A stretch of DNA of 64,000 bases from Enterobacteriaceae bacterium LSJC7 (lineage in GTDB: Bacteria; Pseudomonadota; Gammaproteobacteria; Enterobacterales; Enterobacteriaceae): NCBI GenBank assembly GCA_000302695.1, contig AMFN01000021.1, positions 124,001 to 188,000 on the forward strand. The letters are read 5' to 3'. The stretch's first letter is position 1, and each line of letters begins with the position of its first letter. The position numbers and the translations under genes are program-made. Shown one piece after another: positions 38,945 to 51,456 of the stretch. The notes under the pieces are model-generated. The model saw only the letters and a list, made by a program, of their open reading frames with translations. It made no database searches and had not been told where the DNA came from.

Positions 38945-40276
38945 TTATAGAATAAAACGGCTCAGATCTTCATCTGCCACCAGCTCATCAAGATGCTGGC
39001 TGACATATTCTGCGTTAATGGTAACGGTTTCTCCGCTCAGTTCACTGGCGTCATAGGAAATGTCTTCCACCAGGCGCTCCAGCACGGTGTGCAGACGACG
39101 TGCGCCGATGTTCTCGGTGCTTTCGTTAACCTGCCACGCGGCCTGGGCGATTTTGTCGATACCGTCGTCGGTAAATTCAATGTTCACGCCCTCGGTACCC
39201 ATCAGCGCTTTGTACTGCACGGTGATAGAGGCGCTCGGCTCAGTCAGGATGCGTTTGAAGTCATCGGTGGTCAGCGCCTGTAGCTCAACGCGAATCGGCA
39301 GACGGCCCTGCAATTCCGGGATCAGATCCGACGGGCTGGCAACCTGGAAGGCACCGGAGGCGATAAACAGAATATGATCGGTTTTCACCATGCCGTGCTT
39401 GGTGGAGACGGTACAGCCTTCCACCAGCGGCAGCAGGTCGCGCTGCACGCCTTCGCGCGACACATCCGGGCCGGACGTGTCGCCGCGCTTACAGATTTTG
39501 TCGATTTCGTCGATGAACACAATACCGTGCTGCTCAACGGCATCAATAGCCTGCTGCTTCAGTTCTTCCGGGTTCACCAGTTTGGCGGCTTCTTCTTCAA
39601 CCAGCAGCTTCATCGCGTCTTTTATCTTGAGCTTGCGCGGCTTTTGCTTCTGGCCGCCCAGGTTCTGGAACATAGACTGCAACTGGCTGGTCATCTCTTC
39701 CATGCCCGGAGGTGCCATGATCTCAACGCCCATAGGCGCAGCGGCGAGGTCGATTTCAATTTCTTTATCATCAAGCTGGCCTTCACGCAGCTTTTTACGA
39801 AAGCCCTGGCGTGCGGCAGACGGCTCCTGCGGCTGCTCGGCCTGGCCCCAGTTGTTTTTAGCCGGTGGGATCAGCACGTCGAGAATGCGCTCTTCCGCCA
39901 TTTCTTCGGCGCGATAACGGTTTTTCTCGATTGACTGCATACGCACCATTTTAATGGCGGCATCGGTCAGATCGCGGATTATCGAATCAACTTCTTTACC
40001 GACATAGCCCACTTCGGTGAACTTTGTCGCTTCAACTTTGATAAACGGCGCGTTAGCCAGTTTGGCCAGGCGGCGGGCAATTTCTGTTTTACCCACACCG
40101 GTTGGGCCAATCATGAGAATGTTTTTCGGCGTGACTTCGTGGCGCAGCTCTTCGTCAAGCTGCATACGGCGCCAGCGGTTACGTAACGCAATAGCCACGG
40201 AGCGCTTGGCGGCGTCCTGGCCGATAATGTGTTTGTTCAGTTCGCTGACAATTTCGCGTGGAGTCATTTCAGACAT
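38945..40276 (-). CDS. hslU: ATPase subunit HslU of the HslUV protease
   Basis: AAA+ unfoldase that feeds substrates to the HslV peptidase. The 443 residues equal the E. coli length. The Walker A motif is [16 protein letters not shown], Walker [15 protein letters not shown], the pore loop is in the [19 protein letters not shown] segment (GYVG), and the C-terminal EDLSRFIL inserts into HslV. It is 9 bases after hslV in a heat-shock operon. Confidence 0.98.
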   Translation of the reverse strand: MSEMTPREIVSELNKHIIGQDAAKRSVAIALRNRWRRMQLDEELRHEVTPKNILMIGPTGVGKTEIARRLAKLANAPFIKVEATKFTEVGYVGKEVDSIIRDLTDAAIKMVRMQSIEKNRYRAEEMAEERILDVLIPPAKNNWGQAEQPQEPSAARQGFRKKLREGQLDDKEIEIDLAAAPMGVEIMAPPGMEEMTSQLQSMFQNLGGQKQKPRKLKIKDAMKLLVEEEAAKLVNPEELKQQAIDAVEQHGIVFIDEIDKICKRGDTSGPDVSREGVQRDLLPLVEGCTVSTKHGMVKTDHILFIASGAFQVASPSDLIPELQGRLPIRVELQALTTDDFKRILTEPSASITVQYKALMGTEGVNIEFTDDGIDKIAQAAWQVNESTENIGARRLHTVLERLVEDISYDASELSGETVTINAEYVSQHLDELVADEDLSRFIL

Positions 40277-40285
40277 GGGCAGTCC

Positions 40286-40816
40286 TTACGCTTTAGACGG
40301 GAGTTCTTCGATAGTCTGGAAGTGGTTGGTATAGATGCAGATATCGCCCGCAATCCCCAACGACTTCTCCACAATTTCACGGGCGCTCAGTTCCGTGTTT
40401 TCCAGCAGCGCACGGGCTGCTGACTGCGCGTAGGGGCCACCGGAACCGATAGCAATCAGATCGTTTTCCGGCTGCACCACGTCGCCGTTGCCGGTGATGA
40501 TAAGTGAGGCGTTTTCATCGGCAACCGCCAGCAGCGCTTCGAGGCGGCGCAGCATACGGTCGGTACGCCAGTCTTTGGCAAGTTCAACGGCCGCTTTAAC
40601 CAGGTGGCCCTGATGCATTTCCAGTTTGCGCTCGAAAAGTTCGAACAGCGTGAAGGCGTCCGCCGTACCGCCCGCAAAGCCGGCAATGACTTTATCGTTA
40701 TAAAGGCGACGCACTTTTTTCACGTTACCTTTCATCACGGTATTGCCTAATGTAGCCTGGCCATCGCCACCGATGACGACATGACCGTTACGACGCACAC
40801 TGACTATTGTTGTCAC
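40286..40816 (-). CDS. hslV: Peptidase subunit HslV of the HslUV protease
   Basis: Threonine peptidase of the bacterial proteasome-like HslUV complex, 176 residues. Translation starts at GTG 40816 with AGGGG upstream, so after Met removal the catalytic Thr is the first residue ([20 protein letters not shown]). Gly/Ser-rich [20 protein letters not shown] and [17 protein letters not shown] are as in the family. The frame remains open upstream, but the extension would bury the catalytic Thr. A sigma-32 promoter and a leader hairpin lie just upstream. Confidence 0.97.
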   Translation of the reverse strand: MTTIVSVRRNGHVVIGGDGQATLGNTVMKGNVKKVRRLYNDKVIAGFAGGTADAFTLFELFERKLEMHQGHLVKAAVELAKDWRTDRMLRRLEALLAVADENASLIITGNGDVVQPENDLIAIGSGGPYAQSAARALLENTELSAREIVEKSLGIAGDICIYTNHFQTIEELPSKA

Positions 40817-40848
40817 GAGCAGACCCCTTGTTGAAAGCTGTACAGAGT

Positions 40849-40869
40849 GCCCCGTGCATGACACGGGGC
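40849..40869 (-). promoter_or_regulatory. Stem-loop in the hslVU mRNA leader
   Basis: GCCCCGTG and CACGGGGC form a perfect 8-bp stem with a 5-base loop, about 33 bases before the hslV start. A leader stem-loop that stabilises hslVU mRNA is known in E. coli; this is its likely equivalent. Confidence 0.7.
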
Positions 40870-40880
40870 AGAATAGAAGT

Positions 40881-40911
40881 ATAGATTGGGGGCAAATTCA
40901 GGGGTTTCAAC
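40881..40911 (-). promoter_or_regulatory. Sigma-32 (heat-shock) promoter of hslVU
   Basis: On the minus strand GTTGAAA is followed, after about 13 bases, by CCCCAATCTA. This is a close fit to the RpoH consensus CTTGAAA and CCCCATnT. The -35 element overlaps the ftsN stop codon. Confidence 0.75.
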
Positions 40912-41893
40912 CCCCGGCAGCAACGCGGATACAGCTGGTATGTCCGGCAGATTTCAGACGGCTGAGTGTGCTGTCGGCACTGTCTTTGCCGTTAAGCGGG
41001 CCAATAACCACCCGGTTCCAGCCATTGTTGGTGGTGATGTGGGAGTCAAAACCTTCAAACGCCAGCTGTGCGCGCACTTTCTCGGCCGGCTCTGCGCCTT
41101 TGAAAGAGCCACACTGCACCATATAACGACGCTCGTCCTTCTTTGCCGCGTCCTGTTTGGGGGCCGGGCTTTCTGTGGCCGCGGTGACCGGCGCTGGTGC
41201 TGGCTGAGGTTTCGGCTTCGGCTGTGCAACGGTTTCTTCACGCGCAGTCTGTTGAGTCTGCGCGGCTTTTTGCGTTGCGCGCTGTAGCTCCTGCTGCTGG
41301 CGTTGTAATTCCTGCTGCTGGCGCTGCTGGGCCTGTTGTTGGCGCTGCTGTTGTTCAAGCTGGCGTTGCTGAGTCAGCTGCTGACGCTGTTGTTCCTGCT
41401 GCGTCTGGCGCTGCTCCTGAATCAGGCGCTGCTGCTGTAACGTTTGCTGGCGCTGGGCAGGCGTTTGCTCATTCCAGGGGACTTCGTTCAGCTGGGTTGG
41501 CTGCTGGCGCATATCGGCCTGCATCTGCTCAAGCAACTGGCGTTGCTCGTTAGTCAGCTGCCCCTGATTGGTAATTTCTCCACCTGCGGAAGGTTCGGTG
41601 GGGCGCATCACGCCAGGCTGGCGGGTTTCCAGCTCTTTGATATAGCGCCAGCGTTCTTCTGGCTTGGGTGGTAAGCCGTTGCCTGTCACTTTCTGGCCGG
41701 GCAGGGCTTCGGCTTCTTCTTTTTTATAATGCGTGATGAACCACAGACCGCCCACAAACGCCACCAGTACGGCAGCCGCAATGGCGACCATCGCCGGAGA
41801 AACGCTGGAAGTACTGCCTTTTTTCTTGCGGGGTGCGCTTTTGCGCCGCGCAGGTGACGTTTGCCCGCGGCGGACATAATCTTTTTGAGCCAC
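40907..41893 (-). CDS. ftsN: Cell division protein FtsN
   Basis: Late divisome protein that triggers septal peptidoglycan synthesis. The 328 residues comprise a basic cytoplasmic tail (KDYVRRGQTSPARRKSAPR), one membrane segment at about residues 33-55, a periplasmic linker, and a C-terminal SPOR domain (about residues 250-328) that binds denuded glycan. The linker is strongly Gln-rich from about 110 to 215 with imperfect QRQQQ repeats, so its length may vary between strains. The 3' end carries the hslV promoter. Confidence 0.96.
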   Translation of the reverse strand: MAQKDYVRRGQTSPARRKSAPRKKKGSTSSVSPAMVAIAAAVLVAFVGGLWFITHYKKEEAEALPGQKVTGNGLPPKPEERWRYIKELETRQPGVMRPTEPSAGGEITNQGQLTNEQRQLLEQMQADMRQQPTQLNEVPWNEQTPAQRQQTLQQQRLIQEQRQTQQEQQRQQLTQQRQLEQQQRQQQAQQRQQQELQRQQQELQRATQKAAQTQQTAREETVAQPKPKPQPAPAPVTAATESPAPKQDAAKKDERRYMVQCGSFKGAEPAEKVRAQLAFEGFDSHITTNNGWNRVVIGPLNGKDSADSTLSRLKSAGHTSCIRVAAGG

Positions 41894-41979
41894 TGTCGTT
41901 TCGCTGTAGTCGTCTTAGTTCAGTCCGCCATGTTACTTAAGGGATAGGGCTTTGACCAGATTAGCATAGCGTTAAGCGC

Positions 41980-43014
41980 TTATTTTCCGGGGGCAGGGGC
42001 GCGCGTGGAGCCGCGAATCATCAGTTCGCAGTCCAGAAGGCGCGAACCGCAGTTCACCGCGTGGCCCTGAAGCTGGTCAAGCAGTAGCAACATTGCCTGG
42101 CGGCCAATCTCAAAACGCGGCTGCGCCACGGTGGAAAGCGGCGGGTCGCAAAACTGCGACAGGGAGATGTTGTCAAAGCCCATCAGCGAAATATCCTGCG
42201 GCACGCGAAGGCCACGGCGTTTAATTAACGACAGCGCGCCGAGCGCCATGACATCGTTGTGACAGAAGACCGCATCCGGCGGTTCTGCCTGCGCCAGCAG
42301 TAGCTCCATGGCTTTCGCGCCCGCGTCAAAGCTGAAATCACCGCGGGCGATATAGCCTGGATTAACCGTGAGGTTGTGGCGTCGCATGGCCTGGATGTAG
42401 CCCTGAAGGCGAAAGTGGCACAGCGGCATCTCTTCCGGCCCGGCGATACAGGCAATGCGACGGTGGCCCAGCTCATAGAGATAACTCACGGCGTTAAAGG
42501 CGGCGGTGAGGTTGTCGATATGCACCGTTGGCAGCTCCAGCTCCGGGGCGAACTCATTTGCCATGACCATGGGCGGCAGGTTGCGCTGCTCTTCTTTACC
42601 GGCGTCAAAAGGCAGGCGCGAGCCTAGCAGCAGCATGCCATCAATCTGTTTGGTCACAATCAAATCAATGAAGGTTTTTTCCTGCTGGTTCTGGTGCGCG
42701 CAGTCGCCAATCAGCACCAGGTAGCCGTTGGCGGCGGCGGTGATTTCAATGCCACGGATGATTTCGCTAAAAAATGGGTCGCAGATATCAGGCACAATCA
42801 CAAGCAGCGTGCGTGAATCGCCGCGCTTGACGCTGCGCCCCAGCGTATGAGGAAGGTAACCGACGTCAACCGCGGCTTGTTCCACGCGCGAGCGGGTCGC
42901 CTGCGACACTTTATCGGGGTTCATCAGAGCGCGGGATACGGTTGCGGTAGATACCTGGGCCTTACGGGCGACATCTTTCATGGTTGCGCCTGCAACCTGC
43001 TTCCTGGTCTTCAA
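41980..43014 (-). CDS. cytR: Transcriptional repressor CytR
   Basis: LacI-family repressor of nucleoside uptake and catabolism that acts together with CRP; cytidine is the inducer. The 344 residues include the N-terminal helix-turn-helix TMKDVARKAQVSTATVSRAL and the periplasmic-binding-like effector domain (LVIVPDICDPFFSEIIRGIE, HNDVMALGALSLIKRRG, MGFDNISLSQFCDPPLSTV). The start is a TTG at 43014 with GAGG 9 bases upstream; it matches the conserved MK-KQ N-terminus. The 244-base gap to priA presumably holds its promoter. Confidence 0.95.
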   Translation of the reverse strand: MKTRKQVAGATMKDVARKAQVSTATVSRALMNPDKVSQATRSRVEQAAVDVGYLPHTLGRSVKRGDSRTLLVIVPDICDPFFSEIIRGIEITAAANGYLVLIGDCAHQNQQEKTFIDLIVTKQIDGMLLLGSRLPFDAGKEEQRNLPPMVMANEFAPELELPTVHIDNLTAAFNAVSYLYELGHRRIACIAGPEEMPLCHFRLQGYIQAMRRHNLTVNPGYIARGDFSFDAGAKAMELLLAQAEPPDAVFCHNDVMALGALSLIKRRGLRVPQDISLMGFDNISLSQFCDPPLSTVAQPRFEIGRQAMLLLLDQLQGHAVNCGSRLLDCELMIRGSTRAPAPGK

Positions 43015-43258
43015 CGTCTCTTACCTCATGAGCATTGTGCAGGGGTTTATCTGTCGGGCCACGCGGTCTGCCGCCGTTCATGTAGCCAGAATTATTAGAT
43101 TATTTTCACATTCTTAACAGATTTTGAGGCGTGCCAGTTACAGAAATTTCACTAAAACTGTGACTTGTGTTTAATTTATCGATCCACCTCGCAGAAATTG
43201 CGGGCTTTTGGCGTCAGAAATTCCTTTTTCTTTCAGTAGGTAACAGAAAGTTATCTGC

Positions 43259-45499
<2,241 letters not shown>

Positions 45500-45687
45500 T
45501 TATGTGGCGTACAGTGTACACTGTGAAGGCGCTTTGCGAAGCGTTTGCATTCGCTATCAGGGTTCTGTATGATCCGCCCCCTTTGATGCGTTATTTTCGC
45601 GCAGTCAAAGAACTCACTTATATTAACTCGCGTGGTGTCTGGCGTTAGGGCTGGAAGAGCGACGCGGCCTTCAGATTGAGGTTTCCC

Positions 45688-45903
45688 ATGAAAAAAGATA
45701 TTCACCCGAATTACGCAGAAATTACTGCAAACTGCTCTTGCGGTAATGTTATCAAGGTTGGCTCCACTGCGGGTCACGACCTGAACCTGGACGTGTGCGG
45801 CAAATGCCACCCGTTCTACACCGGTAAGCAGCGTGAAGTGGCTACCGGCGGCCGTGTTGATCGCTTCAACAAGCGCTTCAGCCTGCCGGGCAGCAGCAAG
45901 TAA
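45688..45903 (+). CDS. rpmE: 50S ribosomal protein L31 (zinc-binding type)
   Basis: Ribosomal protein bridging the subunits, 71 residues. It is the C+ form with four zinc cysteines: Cys16 and Cys18 in NCSCGNV, and the pair in [16 protein letters not shown] 45688 follows TTGAGG and gives the conserved MKKDIHPNY; an upstream in-frame ATG four codons earlier is less likely. The presence of this form suggests that a zinc-free paralogue (ykgM-type) may be encoded elsewhere. It ends at a strong terminator shared with metJ. Confidence 0.97.
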   Translation: MKKDIHPNYAEITANCSCGNVIKVGSTAGHDLNLDVCGKCHPFYTGKQREVATGGRVDRFNKRFSLPGSSK

Positions 45904-45915
45904 GTCTTCGCTGCC

Positions 45916-45944
45916 AAAAAAAGGCGCCTTCGGGCGCCTTTTTT
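45916..45944. terminator. Bidirectional terminator between rpmE and metJ
   Basis: Stem AAAAAGGCGCC/GGCGCCTTTTT with a TTCGG loop and flanking A- and T-runs, between convergent genes. The E. coli gene yiiX, which lies between them there, is absent here. Confidence 0.85.
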
Positions 45945-45948
45945 GTTT

Positions 45949-46266
45949 TTAGTATTCCCACGTATCCGGGTCAATCCCCAGCTCGCGCATAATCTCTTTG
46001 GCGGCTTCTGGAATTTCATCGCTACGCTCTTTACGCAGATCCTCGTCGTTGGGCAGAGGCTGGCCGGTAAACGCGTGCAGGAAGGCCTCACACAGCAGTT
46101 CGCTGTTGGTGGCGTGACGCAGGTTGTTGACCTGACGGCGGGTGCGCTCGTCGGTGAGGATTTTTAAGACCTTCAGAGGAATGGAAACCGTAATCTTTTT
46201 GACTTGCTCACTCTTCTTGCCGTGCTCAGCGTAGGGGCTGATATATTCGCCGCTCCATTCAGCCAT
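45949..46266 (-). CDS. metJ: Methionine repressor MetJ
   Basis: Ribbon-helix-helix repressor of the met regulon with S-adenosylmethionine as corepressor. The 105 residues match E. coli almost throughout: [20 protein letters not shown] (the DNA-binding beta strand), [20 protein letters not shown] and [15 protein letters not shown]. It is divergent from metB, with tandem MetJ boxes in the 249-base gap. Confidence 0.98.
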
Positions 46267-46435
46267 GGGATACCTTTAATCCTCTCAATCATTAACGTTG
46301 TGTCCGCGCCGGGGCACGTGACGATAATCTGTACGCAATATATCGCGCTTTAGCGCAAAATGCTGTTCCAGGGCGCTAAAGCGTATAATTTTAGCGGCTA
46401 TTTTGCTTTTGCTCAATCTATACGCAAAGAAGTTT

Positions 46436-46459
46436 AGATGTCCAGATGTATTGACGTCT
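46436..46459. promoter_or_regulatory. Tandem MetJ operator (met boxes) between metJ and metB
   Basis: Three adjoining 8-mers, AGATGTCC, AGATGTAT and TGACGTCT, each resemble the met-box consensus AGACGTCT. They lie 57 bases before metB and serve both divergent promoters by position. Confidence 0.8.
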
Positions 46460-46515
46460 AATATCGCAGTGTTTACTCTGTGACCTGACTTTTCATCTAC
46501 GCCAGGACCGATTCT

Positions 46516-47676
46516 ATGACGCGCAAGCAGGCCACCATCGCAGTACGTAGCGGTTTGAATGACGACGAGCAGTACGGCTGCGTTGTCCCGCCCATTCATC
46601 TTTCCAGTACTTACAACTTCATCGACTTTAATGAGCCGCGCGCCCATGACTACTCGCGCCGCGGTAATCCGACGCGCGATGTGGTACAGCGTGCGCTGGC
46701 TGAACTGGAGGGCGGTGCAGGCGCGGTGTTAACCAACACCGGCATGTCGGCGATTCACCTGGTGACCACGGTTTTCCTGAAGCCTGGCGATCTGCTGGTG
46801 GCTCCTCACGACTGCTACGGCGGCAGCTACCGCCTGTTCGACAGCCTGGCAAAGCGCGGGTGCTACCGCGTGCTGTTTGTTGACCAGGGCGATGAGGCGG
46901 CGCTGGCGGCGGCACTGGCTGAGAAGCCGAAGCTGGTGCTGATAGAAAGTCCGAGTAATCCGTTGTTACGCGTGGTGGATATTGAGAAAATCTGCCAACA
47001 GGCGCGCGAAGTCGGCGCGGTGAGCGTGGTGGATAACACGTTCCTCAGCCCGGCGCTGCAAAGCCCGCTGGCGCTGGGCGCGGATCTGGTGCTGCACTCC
47101 TGCACCAAGTACCTGAACGGTCACTCAGACGTGGTGGCCGGTGTGGTGATTGCCAAAGACCCGGACACCGTGACAGAGCTTGCCTGGTGGGCCAACAATA
47201 TTGGCGTGACCGGTGCGGCGTTTGACAGCTATTTGCTGCTGCGTGGCCTGCGCACCCTTGTCCCGCGTATGAATGTGGCGCAACGTAACGCGCTGGCGCT
47301 GGTGGAATACCTGAAGTCGCAGAAGCTGGTGAGGCGCCTGTATCATCCGTCGCTGCCAGAACATCCGGGCCACCAGATTGCTGCGCGCCAGCAAAAGGGC
47401 TTTGGCGCCATGCTCAGTTTTGAGCTTGATGGTGATGAACAAACGATTCGCCGCTTCCTGAGCGGGTTGACGCTGTTTACGCTTGCCGAGTCGCTGGGCG
47501 GCGTAGAAAGCCTGATTTCTCACACGGCGACCATGACCCACGCGGGGATGGCGCCCGAAGCGCGCGCCGCTGCCGGGATCTCTGAGACGCTGTTTCGCAT
47601 CTCAACCGGTATTGAAGACAGTGAAGATTTAATTGCCGATCTGGATAATGCATTCCGGATCGCCGCCGAGGGGTAA
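46516..47676 (+). CDS. metB: Cystathionine gamma-synthase
   Basis: PLP enzyme making cystathionine from O-succinylhomoserine and cysteine. The 386 residues equal E. coli MetB. Landmarks are YSRRGNPTRDVVQRALAELE, the pyridine-stacking Tyr in PHDCYGGSYRLFD, the aspartate in VVDNTFLSPALQSPLALGAD, the Schiff-base lysine in LHSCTKYLNGHSDVV, and ETLFRISTGIEDSEDLIADL. It is two bases before metL; the pair is one MetJ-repressed operon. Confidence 0.98.
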   Translation: MTRKQATIAVRSGLNDDEQYGCVVPPIHLSSTYNFIDFNEPRAHDYSRRGNPTRDVVQRALAELEGGAGAVLTNTGMSAIHLVTTVFLKPGDLLVAPHDCYGGSYRLFDSLAKRGCYRVLFVDQGDEAALAAALAEKPKLVLIESPSNPLLRVVDIEKICQQAREVGAVSVVDNTFLSPALQSPLALGADLVLHSCTKYLNGHSDVVAGVVIAKDPDTVTELAWWANNIGVTGAAFDSYLLLRGLRTLVPRMNVAQRNALALVEYLKSQKLVRRLYHPSLPEHPGHQIAARQQKGFGAMLSFELDGDEQTIRRFLSGLTLFTLAESLGGVESLISHTATMTHAGMAPEARAAAGISETLFRISTGIEDSEDLIADLDNAFRIAAEG

Positions 47677-47678
47677 GC

Positions 47679-50111
47679 ATGAGTGTTTCAGCGCAGGCAG
47701 GGGCGAAGGCTCGTCAGCTGCATAAATTTGGTGGCAGTAGTCTTGCCGATGTGAAGTGTTACCTGCGCGTTGCGGGCATTATGGCCGGGTACTCCCGCCC
47801 TGGCGATATGATGGTGGTTTCAGCCGCAGGCAGCACTACCAACCAGCTGATTAGCTGGCTCAAGCTGAGCCAGAGCGACAGAATCGCCGCCTACCAGGTG
47901 CAGCAGACGCTGCGCCGCTACCAGAGCGAGCTGATTGGCGGCCTGCTGCCGCAGGCGCAGACCGAGGCGCTGGTGGCTGACTTCATTCGCGACCTTGAGC
48001 GTCTCGCGGTACTGCTGGACGGAGAAATCACAGACGCGGTCTACGCCGAAGTGGTCGGTCACGGTGAAATCTGGTCAGCCCGCCTGATGGCCGAGGTGCT
48101 CAAAGAGCAGGATATCGAGGCGGTATGGCTCGACGCTCGTACTTTTCTGCGTGCTGAACGTGCCGCTCAGCCCCAGGTTAACGAAGGACTCTCCTTTACG
48201 CTGCTGCAACAGCAACTGGCCCAGCACCCGAATAAAAGGCTGGTGGTGACCGGCTTCATTGCCTGCAACAACGCCGGTGAAACGGTGCTGCTTGGGCGCA
48301 ACGGCTCTGACTATTCCGCAACCCAAATCGGTGCACTGGCAGGGGTTGAGCGCGTGACGATATGGAGCGATGTGGCCGGGGTTTACAGCGCCGACCCGCG
48401 CAAAGTCAAAGATGCCTGCCTGCTACCGCTGCTGCGCCTGGATGAGGCCAGCGAACTGGCGCGCCTGGCGGCCCCGGTACTGCATGCGCGCACGCTACAG
48501 CCGGTTTCCGGTAGCGACATCGATTTACAGCTGCGCTGTAGCTACAACCCGGAGCAAGGCTCCACGCGCATTGAGCGCGTGCTGGCGTCCGGCACAGGCG
48601 CGCGCATTGTCACCAGTCATGACGATGTTTGCCTGATTGAATACAAAATTGCGCCGCAAAAAGACTTCAACCTGGCGCGCCAGGAAGTAGACCAGCTACT
48701 TAAGCGCGCCCAGCTGCGCCCGCTGGCGACCGGCGTTCATCCTGACCGCAATATGCTGCAACTGTGCTACACCCAGGAAGTGGTGGGCAGTGCGTTAAGC
48801 CTGTTGCAGGATGCGGCGCTGCCCGGTGAGCTGCGCCTGCGCGATGGCCTGGCGCTGGTGGCGATGGTGGGGGCTGGCGTGTGCCGTAACCCGCTGCACA
48901 GCCATCGCTTCTGGCAGCAGTTAAAAGACCAACCGGTCGAGTTTATCTGGCAGTCAGAAGACGGCATCAGCCTGGTGGCGGTGCTGCGCGTTGGGCCGAC
49001 CGAAAGCCTGATTCAGGGGCTGCACCAGTCGCTGTTTCGCGCTGAAAAGCGCATTGGCCTGATGTTGTTTGGCAAAGGCAACATCGGCTCGCGCTGGCTG
49101 GAGTTGTTCGCCCGCGAGCAGAAAACGCTGTCTGCACGCACCGGCTTTGAATTTGTGCTGGCAGGCGTGGTGGACAGCGAGCGTTGCCTGCTGAGCTACG
49201 ACGGCCTTGATGCCAGCCGCGCGCTGGCATTCTTTAATGATGAGGCGGTGGAGCAGGACGAAGAGTCGTTATTTCTGTGGATGCGCGCGCATCCGTGGGA
49301 TGACCTGGTAGTGCTGGACGTGACCGCCAGCGCGCAGCTGGCAGACCAGTATCTTGATTTTGCCAGCCACGGCTTCCACGTCATTAGCGCTAACAAGCTG
49401 GCCGGGGCGGGCGACGGCGCGAAATATCGCCAGATTCGCGATGCGTTTGCTAAAACCAATCGCCACTGGCTGTATAACGCCACCGTCGGTGCCGGGCTGC
49501 CGGTGAACCACACCGTGCGCGATCTGCGTGACAGCGGCGATGCCATCCTTGCTATTAGCGGTATTTTCTCCGGCACGCTGTCCTGGTTGTTTTTACAGTT
49601 TGACGGCACGGTGCCGTTTACCGAGCTGGTGGACCAGGCCTGGCAACAGGGGCTGACCGAGCCGGACCCGCGCGTGGACCTGTCGGGTAAAGATGTGATG
49701 CGCAAGCTGGTGATTCTGGCGCGTGAAGCCGGGTACGACATTGAGCCGGACCAGGTGCGCGTGGAGTCGCTGGTGCCTGCGGGCTGTGAAGACGGTTCGG
49801 TGGATCACTTCTTTGAAAACGGCGATGAGTTGAACGAGCAAATGGTGCAACGCCTGGAAGCGGCCCAGGAAATGGGGCTGGTGCTGCGTTACGTGGCGCG
49901 TTTTGACGCTAACGGCAAAGCGCGCGTTGGCGTTGAAGCGGTGCGCCCGGACCATCCGTTGGCGGCGCTGCTGCCGTGCGATAACGTGTTTGCCATTGAA
50001 AGCCGCTGGTATCGTGATAACCCGCTGGTGATTCGCGGTCCCGGTGCCGGACGTGACGTTACCGCAGGCGCCATTCAGTCGGATATCAATCGCCTGGCGC
50101 AGCTGCTGTAG
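47679..50111 (+). CDS. metL: Bifunctional aspartokinase II / homoserine dehydrogenase II
   Basis: Catalyses the first and third steps from aspartate to homoserine in the methionine branch. The 810 residues equal E. coli MetL. The aspartokinase domain begins LHKFGGSSLADVKCY and includes LGRNGSDYSATQIGALA (to about residue 300). A regulatory linker follows, and the homoserine dehydrogenase domain starts near residue 460 with LMLFGKGNIGSRWLELF and contains NKLAGAGDGAKYRQI and SGIFSGTLSWLF. The enzyme is repressed with metB rather than feedback-inhibited in E. coli. Confidence 0.98.
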   Translation: MSVSAQAGAKARQLHKFGGSSLADVKCYLRVAGIMAGYSRPGDMMVVSAAGSTTNQLISWLKLSQSDRIAAYQVQQTLRRYQSELIGGLLPQAQTEALVADFIRDLERLAVLLDGEITDAVYAEVVGHGEIWSARLMAEVLKEQDIEAVWLDARTFLRAERAAQPQVNEGLSFTLLQQQLAQHPNKRLVVTGFIACNNAGETVLLGRNGSDYSATQIGALAGVERVTIWSDVAGVYSADPRKVKDACLLPLLRLDEASELARLAAPVLHARTLQPVSGSDIDLQLRCSYNPEQGSTRIERVLASGTGARIVTSHDDVCLIEYKIAPQKDFNLARQEVDQLLKRAQLRPLATGVHPDRNMLQLCYTQEVVGSALSLLQDAALPGELRLRDGLALVAMVGAGVCRNPLHSHRFWQQLKDQPVEFIWQSEDGISLVAVLRVGPTESLIQGLHQSLFRAEKRIGLMLFGKGNIGSRWLELFAREQKTLSARTGFEFVLAGVVDSERCLLSYDGLDASRALAFFNDEAVEQDEESLFLWMRAHPWDDLVVLDVTASAQLADQYLDFASHGFHVISANKLAGAGDGAKYRQIRDAFAKTNRHWLYNATVGAGLPVNHTVRDLRDSGDAILAISGIFSGTLSWLFLQFDGTVPFTELVDQAWQQGLTEPDPRVDLSGKDVMRKLVILAREAGYDIEPDQVRVESLVPAGCEDGSVDHFFENGDELNEQMVQRLEAAQEMGLVLRYVARFDANGKARVGVEAVRPDHPLAALLPCDNVFAIESRWYRDNPLVIRGPGAGRDVTAGAIQSDINRLAQLL

Positions 50112-50124
50112 CCAGTGCAATAGC

Positions 50125-50161
50125 AAAGCCCTCTTCTTTTACAGAAGAGGGCTTTTTCTTT
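50125..50161 (+). terminator. metBL rho-independent terminator
   Basis: Stem AAAGCCCTCTTCT/AGAAGAGGGCTTT with a TTTAC loop, followed by TTCTTT. Confidence 0.85.
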
Positions 50162-50246
50162 AGTTGAAAAAAATTCATCTTCGCTGAATATTCCTCACAC
50201 GCGGTGGTGAATTTTCAGTTGACGCCATAGCGCTTTTCCTTCATTT

Positions 50247-51218
<972 letters not shown>

Positions 51219-51230
51219 CCTCCCGTGGTG

Positions 51231-51277
51231 AAAAATCCCGCCGCCTGTTTTTGCAGGTCGCGGGATTTTGTTTTTTA
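51231..51277 (+). terminator. metF rho-independent terminator
   Basis: Stem AAAATCCCGC and GCGGGATTTT with an inner CCTG/CAGG pairing and a T-rich loop, followed by GTTTTTT. Confidence 0.8.
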
Positions 51278-51456
51278 TAGTGCCATAACACGTTGAAATG
51301 CCTCTGTTCCTGTGACTGCTGAACGTACGTGGTTATTTTATCTGCTGAGTGCAACGCTGCACCTTGCGCCATAAACGCACAAAATGATGATTAATCTTAT
51401 TTTTAAGCTACCGATAAGTGCCGTGGAGAGATAAAAAAAATCGGGACAAGGATTTT

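Noticed and set aside
41190-41570. Short Gln-codon repeats in ftsN as a CRISPR-like or satellite array
   Set aside because: The repeats are in frame, irregular and encode the known Gln-rich periplasmic linker of FtsN.
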